From Siccirubricoccus sp. G192 (lineage in GTDB: Bacteria > Pseudomonadota > Alphaproteobacteria > Acetobacterales > Acetobacteraceae), in contig NZ_JAHREN010000001.1 of assembly GCF_019084075.1 (NCBI RefSeq), positions 1,399,501 to 1,463,500 of the forward strand: a stretch of DNA of 64,000 nucleotides, read 5' to 3'. Below the pieces are notes generated by a model that worked only from the letters and a program-made list of their open reading frames with translations, had not been told where the DNA came from and made no database searches. This document shows, piece after piece, positions 21,634-30,561 of this stretch (the first letter of the stretch is position 1; every line of letters begins with the position of its first letter). Both the position numbers and the translations under genes were made by a program.

Positions 21634-24496
21634 ATGTCCCCTCTCCCTCGCGGCCCCGCCCCCGCCCGGTTGCTGCTGCCCGGCGCGCCCGCGCTGGTCG
21701 CCGGCCATGGCCGCGGCGTGCTGCTGACCCCGGATGGGGAATTGCTCGACCTGCCCGCCGCCGAACTCGCCCGGGCGCTGCGCGACCTGCCGCCGCCCAT
21801 GCTGGTGCATGGCCCGGCCACCGCCCGCCGCCTCGACCTGCCCGCTTTCGACACCTGCTTCGACCTGCTGGAGCTGTTTGCCTTCTGCATGCCCGCCCGT
21901 GGCGCCGCGCCGACGCCGCGCGGCCTCGCCATGGCGCTCGACCTCGACCCGCCGAAGGACGATGCCGCCGCCGCCGCGCTGCTGCCGGAGATGGCCACGG
22001 CCATGCTGCGCCACCTGGCCGCCCGGCGCGGCCTGCCGCTCAACCGGGAGGCCGGGGCGCTGGCCGCCAAGCTGGCGGAGGCCGCCGCCTGGCCCTGGGC
22101 ACCCGCCGTGCTGGCGGCGCTCGGGGAGGACCGGGCGCAGGCTTCCCTCGCACCCCTGAAGGTCTGGCGGCACCTGCCGGACTGGGAGGACCCCGGCCCG
22201 GCCCAGCCGCCCTCCAGCTTCGCCGTCCTGCCCAATGAGGCGCGGCAGCGGCTCGGCCAGATGCTGGGGCAGGAGGCGGAGCAGCGGCCGCAGCAGGCCG
22301 ACTACGCCTCCGCCGCCAGCGCCGCCTTCACCCCGCGCGAGGACCGGGGCGCGCCGCATCTGGTGCTGGCCGAGGCCGGCACCGGCACCGGCAAGACGCT
22401 GGGCTATATCGCCCCCGCCAGCCTCTGGGCGGAGCGGAACGGCGCCCCGGTCTGGATCGCCACCTATACCCGCAACCTGCAACGCCAGATCGACCAGGAA
22501 CTGACACGCCTCTACCCGGACCCGGAGGAGCGCCGCCGCCGCGTGGTGGTGCGCAAGGGGCGGGAGAACTACCTCTGCCTGCTGAACCTGGAGGAGATGA
22601 TCGGCCAGGCGGGCCATCCCGATATGGCGGTGCCGCTCGGCCTGGTCTCCCGCTGGGCACTGGCGACGCGGGATGGCGACCTGCTCGGCGGCGACTTCCC
22701 CGGCTGGATCGTGGAATTGCACGGCCCGGCCGCGGTCTGGCCGCTGGCCGACCGGCGCGGCGAATGCATCCGCTCCGCCTGCCCGCGCTACAAGCAGTGC
22801 TTCGTGGAACACTCCATCCGCCGCGCCCGCAATGCGACGCTGGTGGTGGCGAACCATGCGCTGGTCATGGTGCAGGCGGCACTGGGCGGTGGTGACGCCA
22901 AAGGCGGCGAGGACCTCCGCCCGCTGCGCTACGTCTTCGACGAGGGGCATCACCTCTTCGATGCCGCCGATGCCGCCTTTTCCGCCGCGCTGACCGGGGC
23001 CGAGACGGCGGGATTGCGCCGCTGGCTGCTCGGCGCCGAGGGCGGCCGCTCGCGCGCCCGTGGGCTGCGCCGGCGGATCGAGGACCTGGCCGGCGACATC
23101 CCGGGAATTGCTGACGCCCATGGAGGCCGCGCTCACCGCCGCCCGCGCCCTGCCCGGCCTCGGCTGGGTGACGCGGCTGGGCGAGGCCCGGCTGGAGGAG
23201 AGCCCGCCGGAGGCGGCGGACCCGGAACCCCTGACGCGCGCGGCCGCCGACCGGCTGCGCAATCCCACCGAAGCCTTCCTCCGCGCCATCCGCCGCCAGG
23301 TCCTGGCCCGCGGGCCGGAGGAGGAGGGGCTCTATGACGCGGAATGCGACCTCCACCCGCTCGGCGAGGGGATGGCCGAGGCGGCGGAGGCGTTGGGCCG
23401 CGCCCTGAAGCGCCTGGAGGAACCCCTGGCGATGCTGCGCGACCGGCTCCAGGCCCGGCTGGAGGACGAGGCGGAGGAGCTGGAAACCGGCGACCGCATC
23501 CGCCTGGAAACCGCCGCCAAGGGGATCGAGCGCCGCGCCCTGCTGCCGCTCGGCGCCTGGCAGGCCATGCTGCGGGCGCTGGCCGAGGCGCCGCCCGCGC
23601 CCGGCGAGCGCCGCGCCTTCGTCGATTGGCTGGCGCTGTCGCGCCGCGACGGGCGGGAGGTGGATGCCGGGCTGCACCGCCACTGGCTGGACCCCACCAT
23701 GCCCTTCGCCCAGGTGGTGGCGGGGCCGGCGCATGGGCTGCTGATCACCTCCGCCACGCTTCTGGACCGCGGTGGCGAGGCGGCGGAGCCGGAAGCCGCC
23801 TGGCTGGCGGCCGAGGCGCGGACCGGCGCGGCGCATCTGCCCATGCCCGCGATCCGCGCCGCCATGGCCTCGCCCTTCGACTATGCCGCGGCCACCCGCG
23901 CCTTCGTGGTGACGGATGTGGACAAGGGCAGCAGCGGCCAGGTGGCGGCGGCGATGGGGGCGCTGTTCCAGGCCTCGGGCGGCGGCGCGCTCGGCCTCTT
24001 TACCGCCATCCGGCGGCTGCGCGAGAGCTTCCATCGCATGGCGCCGGTGCTGGCGGCGGCCGGCATACCGCTGTACGGCCAGCATGTGGACGCCATGGAC
24101 AATGCCACGCTGGTGGACGTGTTCCGGGCGGAGGAGGATGCCTGCCTGCTCGGCACCGATGCCATGCGGGATGGCGTGGATGTGCCGGGGCGGTCGCTCA
24201 GGCTGCTGGTCTTCGACCGGGTGCCCTGGCCGCGCCCCTCCATCCTGCACCGGGAGCGGCGCATCCATCTCTCCGGCGGCCATCCCAAGGCCTATGACGA
24301 TGCGCTGTCGCGGCACCGGCTGCGCCAGGCCTTCGGCCGGCTGATCCGCCGCGCCGATGACCGGGGCGTCTTCGTGCTGCTCGACCGCTCCTGCCCCGGC
24401 CGGCTGCTGGCCGGGCTGCCGGAGGGGGTGGTAGTGCGCCGGGTCGGGCTGGCCGAGGCGGTGGCGGAGACCCGGGCCTTCCTGGCGCCGCCCTGA
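21634..24496 (+). CDS. DinG/XPD-like ATP-dependent DNA helicase, frameshifted
   Basis: About 954 residues once one base is added at the CCCGGG at 23100-23105 (GDIPG then ELLTPMEAALTAARA). Walker A is EAGTGTGKTLGYIAPASLW (about residue 250). The region ENYLCLLNLEE ... CIRSACPRYKQC supplies the Cys residues expected of an XPD/DinG Fe-S cluster, and ATLVVANHALVM with VFDEGHHLFDAADAAF forms the DEAH-type Walker B. The second half has LLITSATLLDRG, GTDAMRDGVDVPG and the motif VI-like RLRQAFGRLIRRADDRGVFV. It probably unwinds damaged or structured DNA. The about 190-residue N-terminal extension is alpha-rich and not recognised. Confidence 0.88.
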
Positions 24497-24558
24497 CATG
24501 TCTTTGGGTTGACGCGGCGGCGCAGGCGAGCGACCACCACGGCCGAAAGAGAGGCCGC

Positions 24559-24975
24559 ATGCCGAACACCCGATTCAACCCGCAGGAGGCGCTGGTCTGC
24601 GCCATGGTGCTGATGGCGGTTGCCGATCGGCAGATGTCGGATGCGGAACTCGCGATGATGTCGCGACTGGTGCAGGACCTGCCGGTCTTCAGCGATTTCC
24701 ACCCGAGCGGGATCGCCAGCGTCACCGAAACCTGCCTGAGCCTGCTGGACCGGACCGACGGGCTCGACCGCGCCTTCACCCTGATCCGCGACGCGCTGCC
24801 CTCCAGGCTGCGGGAGACCGCCTATCTGCTGGCCTGCGAGGTGGCGGTGGCGGATGGCGACGCGCCGCAGGAACAACTGCAATTCCTGCAGGATTTCCGC
24901 ATCGCCATGGATATCGACCGGCTGATCGCCGGCGCCATCGAGCGGGCGGCACGGGCGCGCTACCAGGTCATCTGA
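24559..24975 (+). CDS. TerB-family (tellurite-resistance-like) protein
   Basis: 138 residues, all alpha-helical by appearance. The TerB signature of acidic helices appears twice: LMAVADRQMSDAELAMMSRL and LACEVAVADGDAPQEQLQFL, each an xDG/D-x-x-x-E turn that in TerB binds divalent metal. The tail MDIDRLIAGAIERAARARY is also typical. The role is uncertain; TerB-like proteins occur in metal or membrane stress contexts. It follows the helicase after 62 bp with a GAGAGG ribosome-binding site and is followed directly by an array of hairpins. Confidence 0.75.
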   Translation: MPNTRFNPQEALVCAMVLMAVADRQMSDAELAMMSRLVQDLPVFSDFHPSGIASVTETCLSLLDRTDGLDRAFTLIRDALPSRLRETAYLLACEVAVADGDAPQEQLQFLQDFRIAMDIDRLIAGAIERAARARYQVI

Positions 24976-24982
24976 TACCAAC

Positions 24983-25091
24983 GGACCGGTCCAATGACCG
25001 GTCCGAGGCGCCGAACGGCGCCCGCGCCAAGTGGCGCGAAGCCAAGCAAACCGGAGGTTTGCGCTTCACGCCGGAGGCGTGCCTGCGGCAC
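24983..25091. repeat. Array of six consecutive hairpins
   Basis: Starting 8 nt after the TerB-like stop, the sequence is almost wholly made of short perfect stems. GGACCGGTC with loop caat (24983-25004). GGCGCC with loop gaac (25007-25022). CGCGCC with loop aagt (25023-25038). A nested stem GAAGC around GCAAACC with loop gga (25038-25067). ACGCC with loop gga (25068-25080). GTGCC with loop tgc (25079-25091). The first may terminate the upstream message; the rest are unexplained. Confidence 0.7.
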
Positions 25092-25116
25092 GACGCGACT
25101 GAGGGTAGGAAAAAGG

Positions 25117-25151
25117 CATACCAGGGGTCGATGAAATCGGCCGCTGGTATG
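25117..25151. promoter_or_regulatory. Inverted repeat CATACCAG/CTGGTATG before the peroxidase gene
   Basis: A perfect 8-bp inverted repeat (25117-25124 and 25144-25151) with a 19-nt spacer sits in the most AT-rich stretch of the area, about 100 bp before the peroxidase start. It could be an operator or a further hairpin. No convincing -35/-10 pair with normal spacing is visible downstream. Confidence 0.35.
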
Positions 25152-25251
25152 AGACATCTGAAGAGATGAGCAGATGAACGGATCGATTATTGAACAGAAA
25201 TCAGCTAAGTAACTGAATTTCTTTTACTATTGACCGCAGCGAAAGCGGCGG

Positions 25252-27315
25252 GTGTTCTCGCGCCATCACTTGGCGTGGAGATGGCGTGTGGAATTCCGGT
25301 CGATCGACGGCAGCGGCAACAACCTCGCGCAGACGGGGTTCAACGCCGCCGGCAGCGCCTTCATCCGCCTCGCCCCGGCGCGCTATGCCGATGGCATCGC
25401 CAGCCTGGCCGAGGGGCCGGAGCCGCGCAGCATCAGCAACCTGGTGGCGGGCCAGGGGGATGCCGCGGTGGCGAATGCGCAGGGGCTTTCCGGCATGATG
25501 TATGCCTGGGGCCAGTTCATCGACCACGACCTGACCCGCACCCCCTCCGATGGCGTGACCCGCATCGACATCGCGGTGCCGGAAGGCGATCCGGCCTTCC
25601 CGGAGGGCACCATCCTGCCCCTGACCCGGGCGGTGATCGACCCGGCGAGCGGCGGGGATGCCGCGCATCCGGCGGTGGCGATCAACCGGGTCACCGGCTG
25701 GCTCGACGCCTCCATGGTCTATGGCTCGGATGCCGCGACGGCGGCGGCGCTGCGCCTGCCGGATGGGCGGATGGCCGTCTCCGCCGGCGACAACCTGCCG
25801 GTGCTGGAGGGCGGCGTCTTCGCGGGCGATCTGCGGGCGGGCGAGAATCCCTCCCTCACCGCCTTGCAGGTCCTGTTCCTGCGCGAGCATAATTTCCAGG
25901 TGGAGCGGCTGCATGCCGCCGATCCCGGCCTGGACGCGGAGGCGCTCTATCAGCAGGCGCGGGCGATCGTCGGCGCCGAGATCGCGCATATCACCTATGA
26001 CGAATTCCTGCCGCATCTGCTCGGCCCGGGGGCGCTCGCGCCCTATGCCGGCTACGACGCCGCGGCCGACCCGCGGCTGCTGCTGGAATTCGCCGGCGCT
26101 GCCTATCGCTGGGGCCATTCCACCGTCTCGGCCGAGACCGAGCGGCTGGACGAGGCGGGGAATGTCGCCGGGCCGGAACTCGAACTGCGCGACGTCTTCT
26201 TCATGCCGCCCGAGGATTTCGCCGGGGATGGCGGCGCCGACGGCTTCCTGCGGCATCTCGGCGCCGACCTCGCCCAGGCCATGGATGCGCGGATCGTGGA
26301 GGATCTGCGCAACTTCCTGTTCGACCCGCCGGTCGGGCAGGACCTGGCGGCCATCAACATCCAGCGCGGCCGCGACCTCGGCCTGCCAACCCTGAACCAG
26401 ATGCGGGCGGTGCTCGGCCTCGACCCCTATGCGGATTTCGCGGAGATCACCGCCGATGCCGGCACCATCGCCGGGCTGCGCGCCGCCTATGGCAGCGTCG
26501 ATGCCATCGATCTCTGGACCGGCGGGCTCTCGGAGGCGCTGCTGCCCGGCAGCTTCCTCGGCGAGACCTTCGGCAGCATCCTCGCCCGGCAATTCACGGC
26601 GCTGCGCGACGGCGACCGGCTCTGGTACCAGAACCAGGGCTTCGATGCTGCGACCCTGGCGGAGATCGAGCAGACGAGCCTCAGCGACATCATCCGCCGC
26701 AACACAGATACCGCGTACCTGCAGGAGGATGTCTTCGTCTATTTCGAGCGGCACCCGGCCGATGTGACGCCGGAACACCCGGGCCTGCCGCAGCTCGTGG
26801 TCGGCACCGGCGGTGGCCAGTACCTGGCCGGCGGCAAGGCGGGCGACATCCTGGCGGGCGGCGCGGGCGACCAGATGCTGCTGGGCAAGGCGGGCGCGGA
26901 CACGATCCTCGGCGGCGAGGGCGCGGATCTGCTGCGTGGTGGCGCGGGCGCCGATACCCTGGTGGGCGGCGCTGGCCAGGATACGCTGGTGGGCGGTGCC
27001 GGCGCCGACCTGTTCCGCTTCACCGCCATCGGCGACAGCACCCCCGGCAGCCCCGACCTCATCCGCGATTTCACGCCGGGCGAGGACCGCATCGACCTCT
27101 CGGCCATCGACACCGATCCGGTGCGGCCCGGCGACCAGGGCTTCGCCTGGCTTGGCCTGGGCCGCTTCTCCGCGACCGGGCAGGCCGAGGCGCGCGTGCA
27201 AGGGCGCGGCGCGGAGAAGACCCTGCTGATGCTCGACCTTGATGGCGACGGGGCTGTCGATATGGTGGTCGCGCTCCGCAATGCGGTGCCGCGGGAGGAA
27301 GACCTGCTGCTCTGA
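25252..27315 (+). CDS. Animal-type haem peroxidase with C-terminal RTX repeats
   Basis: Up to 687 residues. The N-terminal part is an animal haem (peroxidasin-like) peroxidase: FRSIDGSGNNLAQTGFN at the start, distal His in WGQFIDHDLTRTP, the LTALQVLFLREHNFQVERL helix, proximal His in AAYRWGHSTVSAE and INIQRGRDLGLPTLNQMR. From about residue 520 come RTX nonapeptides (GGAGDQMLLGKAGADTILGG, GEGADLLRGGAGADTL), then a DxFxF-type end (GADLFRFTAIGDS). RTX repeats bind Ca and direct type I secretion, so the enzyme is probably secreted without an N-terminal signal. No type I secretion genes are in the window. GTG 25252 and GTG 25288 are both possible starts. Confidence 0.92.
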   Translation: MFSRHHLAWRWRVEFRSIDGSGNNLAQTGFNAAGSAFIRLAPARYADGIASLAEGPEPRSISNLVAGQGDAAVANAQGLSGMMYAWGQFIDHDLTRTPSDGVTRIDIAVPEGDPAFPEGTILPLTRAVIDPASGGDAAHPAVAINRVTGWLDASMVYGSDAATAAALRLPDGRMAVSAGDNLPVLEGGVFAGDLRAGENPSLTALQVLFLREHNFQVERLHAADPGLDAEALYQQARAIVGAEIAHITYDEFLPHLLGPGALAPYAGYDAAADPRLLLEFAGAAYRWGHSTVSAETERLDEAGNVAGPELELRDVFFMPPEDFAGDGGADGFLRHLGADLAQAMDARIVEDLRNFLFDPPVGQDLAAINIQRGRDLGLPTLNQMRAVLGLDPYADFAEITADAGTIAGLRAAYGSVDAIDLWTGGLSEALLPGSFLGETFGSILARQFTALRDGDRLWYQNQGFDAATLAEIEQTSLSDIIRRNTDTAYLQEDVFVYFERHPADVTPEHPGLPQLVVGTGGGQYLAGGKAGDILAGGAGDQMLLGKAGADTILGGEGADLLRGGAGADTLVGGAGQDTLVGGAGADLFRFTAIGDSTPGSPDLIRDFTPGEDRIDLSAIDTDPVRPGDQGFAWLGLGRFSATGQAEARVQGRGAEKTLLMLDLDGDGAVDMVVALRNAVPREEDLLL

Positions 27316-27519
27316 TCGGCCTGTCCCATGACCTTCTCCCGCGGGTTCCGCAGGCCGGAGGGCGTGGAGCGCGCGGCCGCAACCCCAGGGCGGCCAGCGC
27401 GCCCCGGCTATGGACGCGCTTGCGGCGAAGACCCTAGGCTTGCCGCGCGCCACCGGCCCGAAGGGGCCGGACGGTCCTGCCGTGCTTATAAAAAGAACGA
27501 CTCAAGGGAGAGACGCGTC

Positions 27520-28506
27520 ATGACCATCCCGCTTTCGCGGCGGCACCTCATGGCCGCAGGCGCGGCAATGACCGGCGCCACCGCGGCAAGCCATCGCGCC
27601 AGGGCACAAGCCGCCTGGCCGACCCGGCCGGTCCGGCTGGTCGTGGGCTTCACCGCCGGCAGTTCCACCGATGTCACCGGGCGGCTCTTCGCGCAGAAAT
27701 TCAGCGAGGCCTGGGGCCAGCCGGTGGTGGTCGAGAATATCCCAGGCAATTCCGGCGCCCTCGGCGTTGATCGCGTCGCCAAGGCCGCGCCTGATGGCTA
27801 TACGCTGATGTGGTCGGGCAATGCGGCCATCACCATCCTGCCGAGCCTGCAAAGCCTGCCCTTCGATCCGCTGAAGGACCTGGTGTCGATCTCCATGACA
27901 CTGTCGATGCCGTCGGTCCTGCTGGTCAACAACGACCTGCCGGTGCGGTCCATCCCCGAACTCGTCGCGCATGCCAGGGCCAATCCGGGCAAGCTCTCCT
28001 ACGGGACGCCGGGCGTGGGCACGCCGCAGCACATCGCGGGCGAGATGCTGTGCCACCTTGCCGGCATCCGGATGGAGCATATCCCCTATCGCGGCGCCAA
28101 CCTGGCCGATGTGCTGAGCGGCATCGTGCCGGTCGGCATTCAGAATGCGGGGGCCGCCCTGCCGCTGGTGCGCGATGGCCGGTTGCGGTGCATCGGTGTC
28201 ACCTCGCTCTCCCGCTCGGCCAATACGCCCGACCTGCCGACCGTGGCGGAACAGGGGTTCCCCGGCTTCGAGGCAACCTCCTGGTTCGGCCTGATGGCCC
28301 CGGACGGCACGGCGCAGGCGATCCTCGAAAAGGTGCATGCCGAATCGCTGAGGATCCTCGCCGACAATGAGATGAAGGCGAAATTCACCGCGCTCGGCCT
28401 GGACGTGGTCGGCAGCACGCCGGAGCAGATGCACGCCGCCATCGCCACCGATATCCCGAAATGGGCCAAGGTCATTGCCGATGCCGGCATCCAGCCGGCG
28501 CGGTGA
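27520..28506 (+). CDS. Bug/TctC-family solute-binding receptor
   Basis: 328 residues with a twin-Arg signal (LSRRHLMAAGAAMTGA) and the Bug opening WPTRPVRLVVGFTAGSSTDV, then ENIPGNSGALGVDRVAKAAP and IPYRGANLADVLSGIVPVGI. ATG 27520 follows an AGGGAG ribosome-binding site. Third orphan receptor of this family in the window, again without TctAB. It lies between the secreted peroxidase and the convergent CDF exporter; the ligand is unknown. Confidence 0.93.
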   Translation: MTIPLSRRHLMAAGAAMTGATAASHRARAQAAWPTRPVRLVVGFTAGSSTDVTGRLFAQKFSEAWGQPVVVENIPGNSGALGVDRVAKAAPDGYTLMWSGNAAITILPSLQSLPFDPLKDLVSISMTLSMPSVLLVNNDLPVRSIPELVAHARANPGKLSYGTPGVGTPQHIAGEMLCHLAGIRMEHIPYRGANLADVLSGIVPVGIQNAGAALPLVRDGRLRCIGVTSLSRSANTPDLPTVAEQGFPGFEATSWFGLMAPDGTAQAILEKVHAESLRILADNEMKAKFTALGLDVVGSTPEQMHAAIATDIPKWAKVIADAGIQPAR

Positions 28507-28560
28507 TGCCTTGGCCATGAGGGATCAACCGGCCGGGCGGCCAGCACCGGCGCTTCCGCC

Positions 28561-29487
28561 CTAAACCACCCCCGGCGGCGCCAGCGAGCAGGGATGCGCG
28601 GGGTCGCCGGCCTCGATCTGCAGGGTCGCATGGGCGATGCCGAAGCGGTGCCGCAGCGCCGCGCAAAGCCCCGCCAGGAAGGCGTCGTCCGGCCCGGCGC
28701 CGGGCCGGACCAGATGCGCGGTCAGCGCCGTCTCGGTGGTGCCGAGCGCCCAGATATGCAGGTCATGCACCTCCGCCACGCCGGGCTGCGCCGCGAGGAA
28801 GGCGTCCACCGCCGCCGGGTCGATATGCCGGGGCACGGCATCCATGGCGAGGTCGGTCGACTCCCGCAGCAGGCCCCAGGTGCCGGCCAGGATGGCGGCG
28901 GCGATCGCCAGGCCGAGCACCGGGTCCACCCAGGGCCAGCCGGTGGCGTCGATCAGCAGCGCCCCCGCCACCACCCCCACCGAGACGCCGGCATCCGCCA
29001 GCATGTGCAGATAGGCGCCGCGGCGGTTGAGGTCGGCGTGGCGGCCGCGCATGAAGAACAGCGCGGTGCCGAAATTCACCACCACCCCCGCCGCCGCGAC
29101 CCAGAGCATCAGGCCGGTGGCGACCGGCGCGGGGTCCAGCAGCCGCTGCACCGAGCCGAGCCCGATGGCGCCCACCGCCACCAGCAGCAGCATGGCATTG
29201 GCCAGCGCCGCCAGGATGGTGGCGCGGTGCCAGCCATAGCTGCGCCGCGCGCTGGGCGGGCGGCGGGCCAGCCGCACCGCCACCCAGGCCAGCACCAGGC
29301 CCAGCACATCCGAGAGGTTGTGCCCGGCATCCGCCAGCAGCGCGAGCGACCCGGCGAGGAAGCCCGCCGCCGCCTCCAGCGCCACGAAGCCGAGGTTGAG
29401 GGCGACGCCGGGGGCGAAGCCGCGCTCGGCCGGGTCCGGGCCGTGGTGGTGGCCGTGGCCGTCATGGTCGTGATGCGCGTGGCTCAT
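28561..29487 (-). CDS. Cation diffusion facilitator (CzcD/ZitB-like) metal exporter
   Basis: 308 residues beginning with a His/Asp-rich metal-binding tail (MSHAHHDHDGHGHHHGPDPA). Six membrane helices follow. The HxxxD metal site in helix 2 reads LADAGHNLSDVLGL and that in helix 5 reads HMLADAGVSVG. A cytosolic ferredoxin-like domain follows (VAEVHDLHIWALGTTETALT). Proteins of this type export Zn, Cd or Co in exchange for protons. No regulator is adjacent. Confidence 0.93.
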   Translation of the reverse strand: MSHAHHDHDGHGHHHGPDPAERGFAPGVALNLGFVALEAAAGFLAGSLALLADAGHNLSDVLGLVLAWVAVRLARRPPSARRSYGWHRATILAALANAMLLLVAVGAIGLGSVQRLLDPAPVATGLMLWVAAAGVVVNFGTALFFMRGRHADLNRRGAYLHMLADAGVSVGVVAGALLIDATGWPWVDPVLGLAIAAAILAGTWGLLRESTDLAMDAVPRHIDPAAVDAFLAAQPGVAEVHDLHIWALGTTETALTAHLVRPGAGPDDAFLAGLCAALRHRFGIAHATLQIEAGDPAHPCSLAPPGVV

Positions 29488-29520
29488 GCCGCCGAGGCTG
29501 CCACTCCGGGCGACGGGGTC

Positions 29521-29556
29521 AAACGAAAAAGGCCCCGGGGATCGCTCCCCGGGGCC
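29521..29556 (-). terminator. Intrinsic terminator of the BAX-inhibitor-1 gene
   Basis: An 11-bp perfect stem GGCCCCGGGGA-tcgc-TCCCCGGGGCC at 29531-29556. On the minus strand it is followed by TTTTTCGTTT, giving a classical rho-independent terminator 21 nt after the stop of the upstream minus-strand gene. Confidence 0.85.
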
Positions 29557-29577
29557 CGTTCCGGCTGGTTCGGCAGG

Positions 29578-30366
29578 TCAGTCCTGCTGCCGGACGCCGG
29601 TGAGCTGCAGCAGCAGCATGAACAGGTTGATGAAGTTCAGGTAGAGGCCCAGCGCATCCATCACGCTGCGCTTGCCGGCCTGCTCCGTGCCCTCGGCATG
29701 GGCATAGTCGATGTAGTCGGCCTTGATGCGCTGGGTATCCCAGGCGGTCAGCCCGACGAAGACCACCACGCCGATCACGCTGATCGCGGATTGCAGCGCG
29801 GTCGAGCCGATGAACATGTTGACGAGGCTGGCGATGATGATGCCGATCAGGCCCATCATCATGAAGCTGCCCATGCGCGTCAGGTCGGCCTTGGTGGTGT
29901 AGCCATAGAGGCTGATGCCGCCGAACATCGCCGCGGTGATGAAGAAGGTCCGCGCGACCGAGGTGCCCGTGAAGGTGAGGAAGATGTGCGAGATGCTCGC
30001 ACCCATCACCGCCGCGAAGGCCCAGAACAGCACCTGCGCCGTGGTCTTGGACAGCTTGTTGATGCCGAAGCTCAGCACCAGCACGAAACCCAGCGGCGCG
30101 AACATGGCGATATAGGCCAGGATCGTCGGCTGCACCGCGGCGCCGCGCGGCGTCATCACCCGCTGATAGAACAGCGCCTGAAGCTCAGGCGTATTGGCGA
30201 TGAGATATGCCACGATGCCGGTCAGCACCAGGCCGGAGGCCATCCAGTTGTAGACCCGGAGCATGTATGCCCGGAGCCCGGCATCGACGGCGGCCGCGTC
30301 GGCGGTCGCCGTACGACCCCATCCTGGCGCACCCGTCGTGTATCGATAGTCGGGTTGAAGGGCCAT
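29578..30366 (-). CDS. BAX inhibitor-1 / YccA-family membrane protein
   Basis: 262 residues with seven predicted membrane helices, e.g. YNWMASGLVLTGIVAYLIA, ILAYIAMFAPLGFVLVLS and SAISVIGVVVFVGLTAWDTQ. The last contains the conserved TAWDTQRIK with the pH-sensing Asp of the family. Members include YccA, which modulates FtsH, and Ca-leak channels; the role here is undefined. A GGAGG ribosome-binding site lies 11 nt upstream of the ATG. It has its own promoter and terminator, so it is a single-gene unit. Confidence 0.95.
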   Translation of the reverse strand: MALQPDYRYTTGAPGWGRTATADAAAVDAGLRAYMLRVYNWMASGLVLTGIVAYLIANTPELQALFYQRVMTPRGAAVQPTILAYIAMFAPLGFVLVLSFGINKLSKTTAQVLFWAFAAVMGASISHIFLTFTGTSVARTFFITAAMFGGISLYGYTTKADLTRMGSFMMMGLIGIIIASLVNMFIGSTALQSAISVIGVVVFVGLTAWDTQRIKADYIDYAHAEGTEQAGKRSVMDALGLYLNFINLFMLLLQLTGVRQQD

Positions 30367-30418
30367 ATTTCGTAGAACCTCCCAAGGGGGGTGGACGCGA
30401 GCGATCCCCGCTAGCCTA

Positions 30419-30448
30419 GGTATATGGAGAAACCGTAATCCCGTTCAA
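30419..30448 (-). promoter_or_regulatory. Sigma70-like promoter of the BAX-inhibitor-1 gene
   Basis: On the minus strand TTGAAC (30443-30448) is followed after 18 nt by TATACC (30419-30424), about 50 bp before the start codon. It lies in an AT-richer pocket of the spacer, which fits a housekeeping promoter. Confidence 0.5.
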
Positions 30449-30561
30449 CGAGATTCGGCATCGCGCTGTTGCTTCTCCCGCCGACGTGCAGGGCGCCGCC
30501 GGTCTGTCCCAATATAGGCAACAACCCGCCCCGTCACAGGTGGAGAATTGTGACACGCGGC

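Noticed and set aside
25190..25230. Promoter TTGAAC ... TACTAT upstream of the peroxidase
   Set aside because: The spacing is 29 bp, too long for a sigma70 promoter.
28594..30375. A 593-codon plus-strand frame opposite the CDF and BAX-inhibitor genes
   Set aside because: Antisense shadow; both minus-strand genes have complete family motifs.
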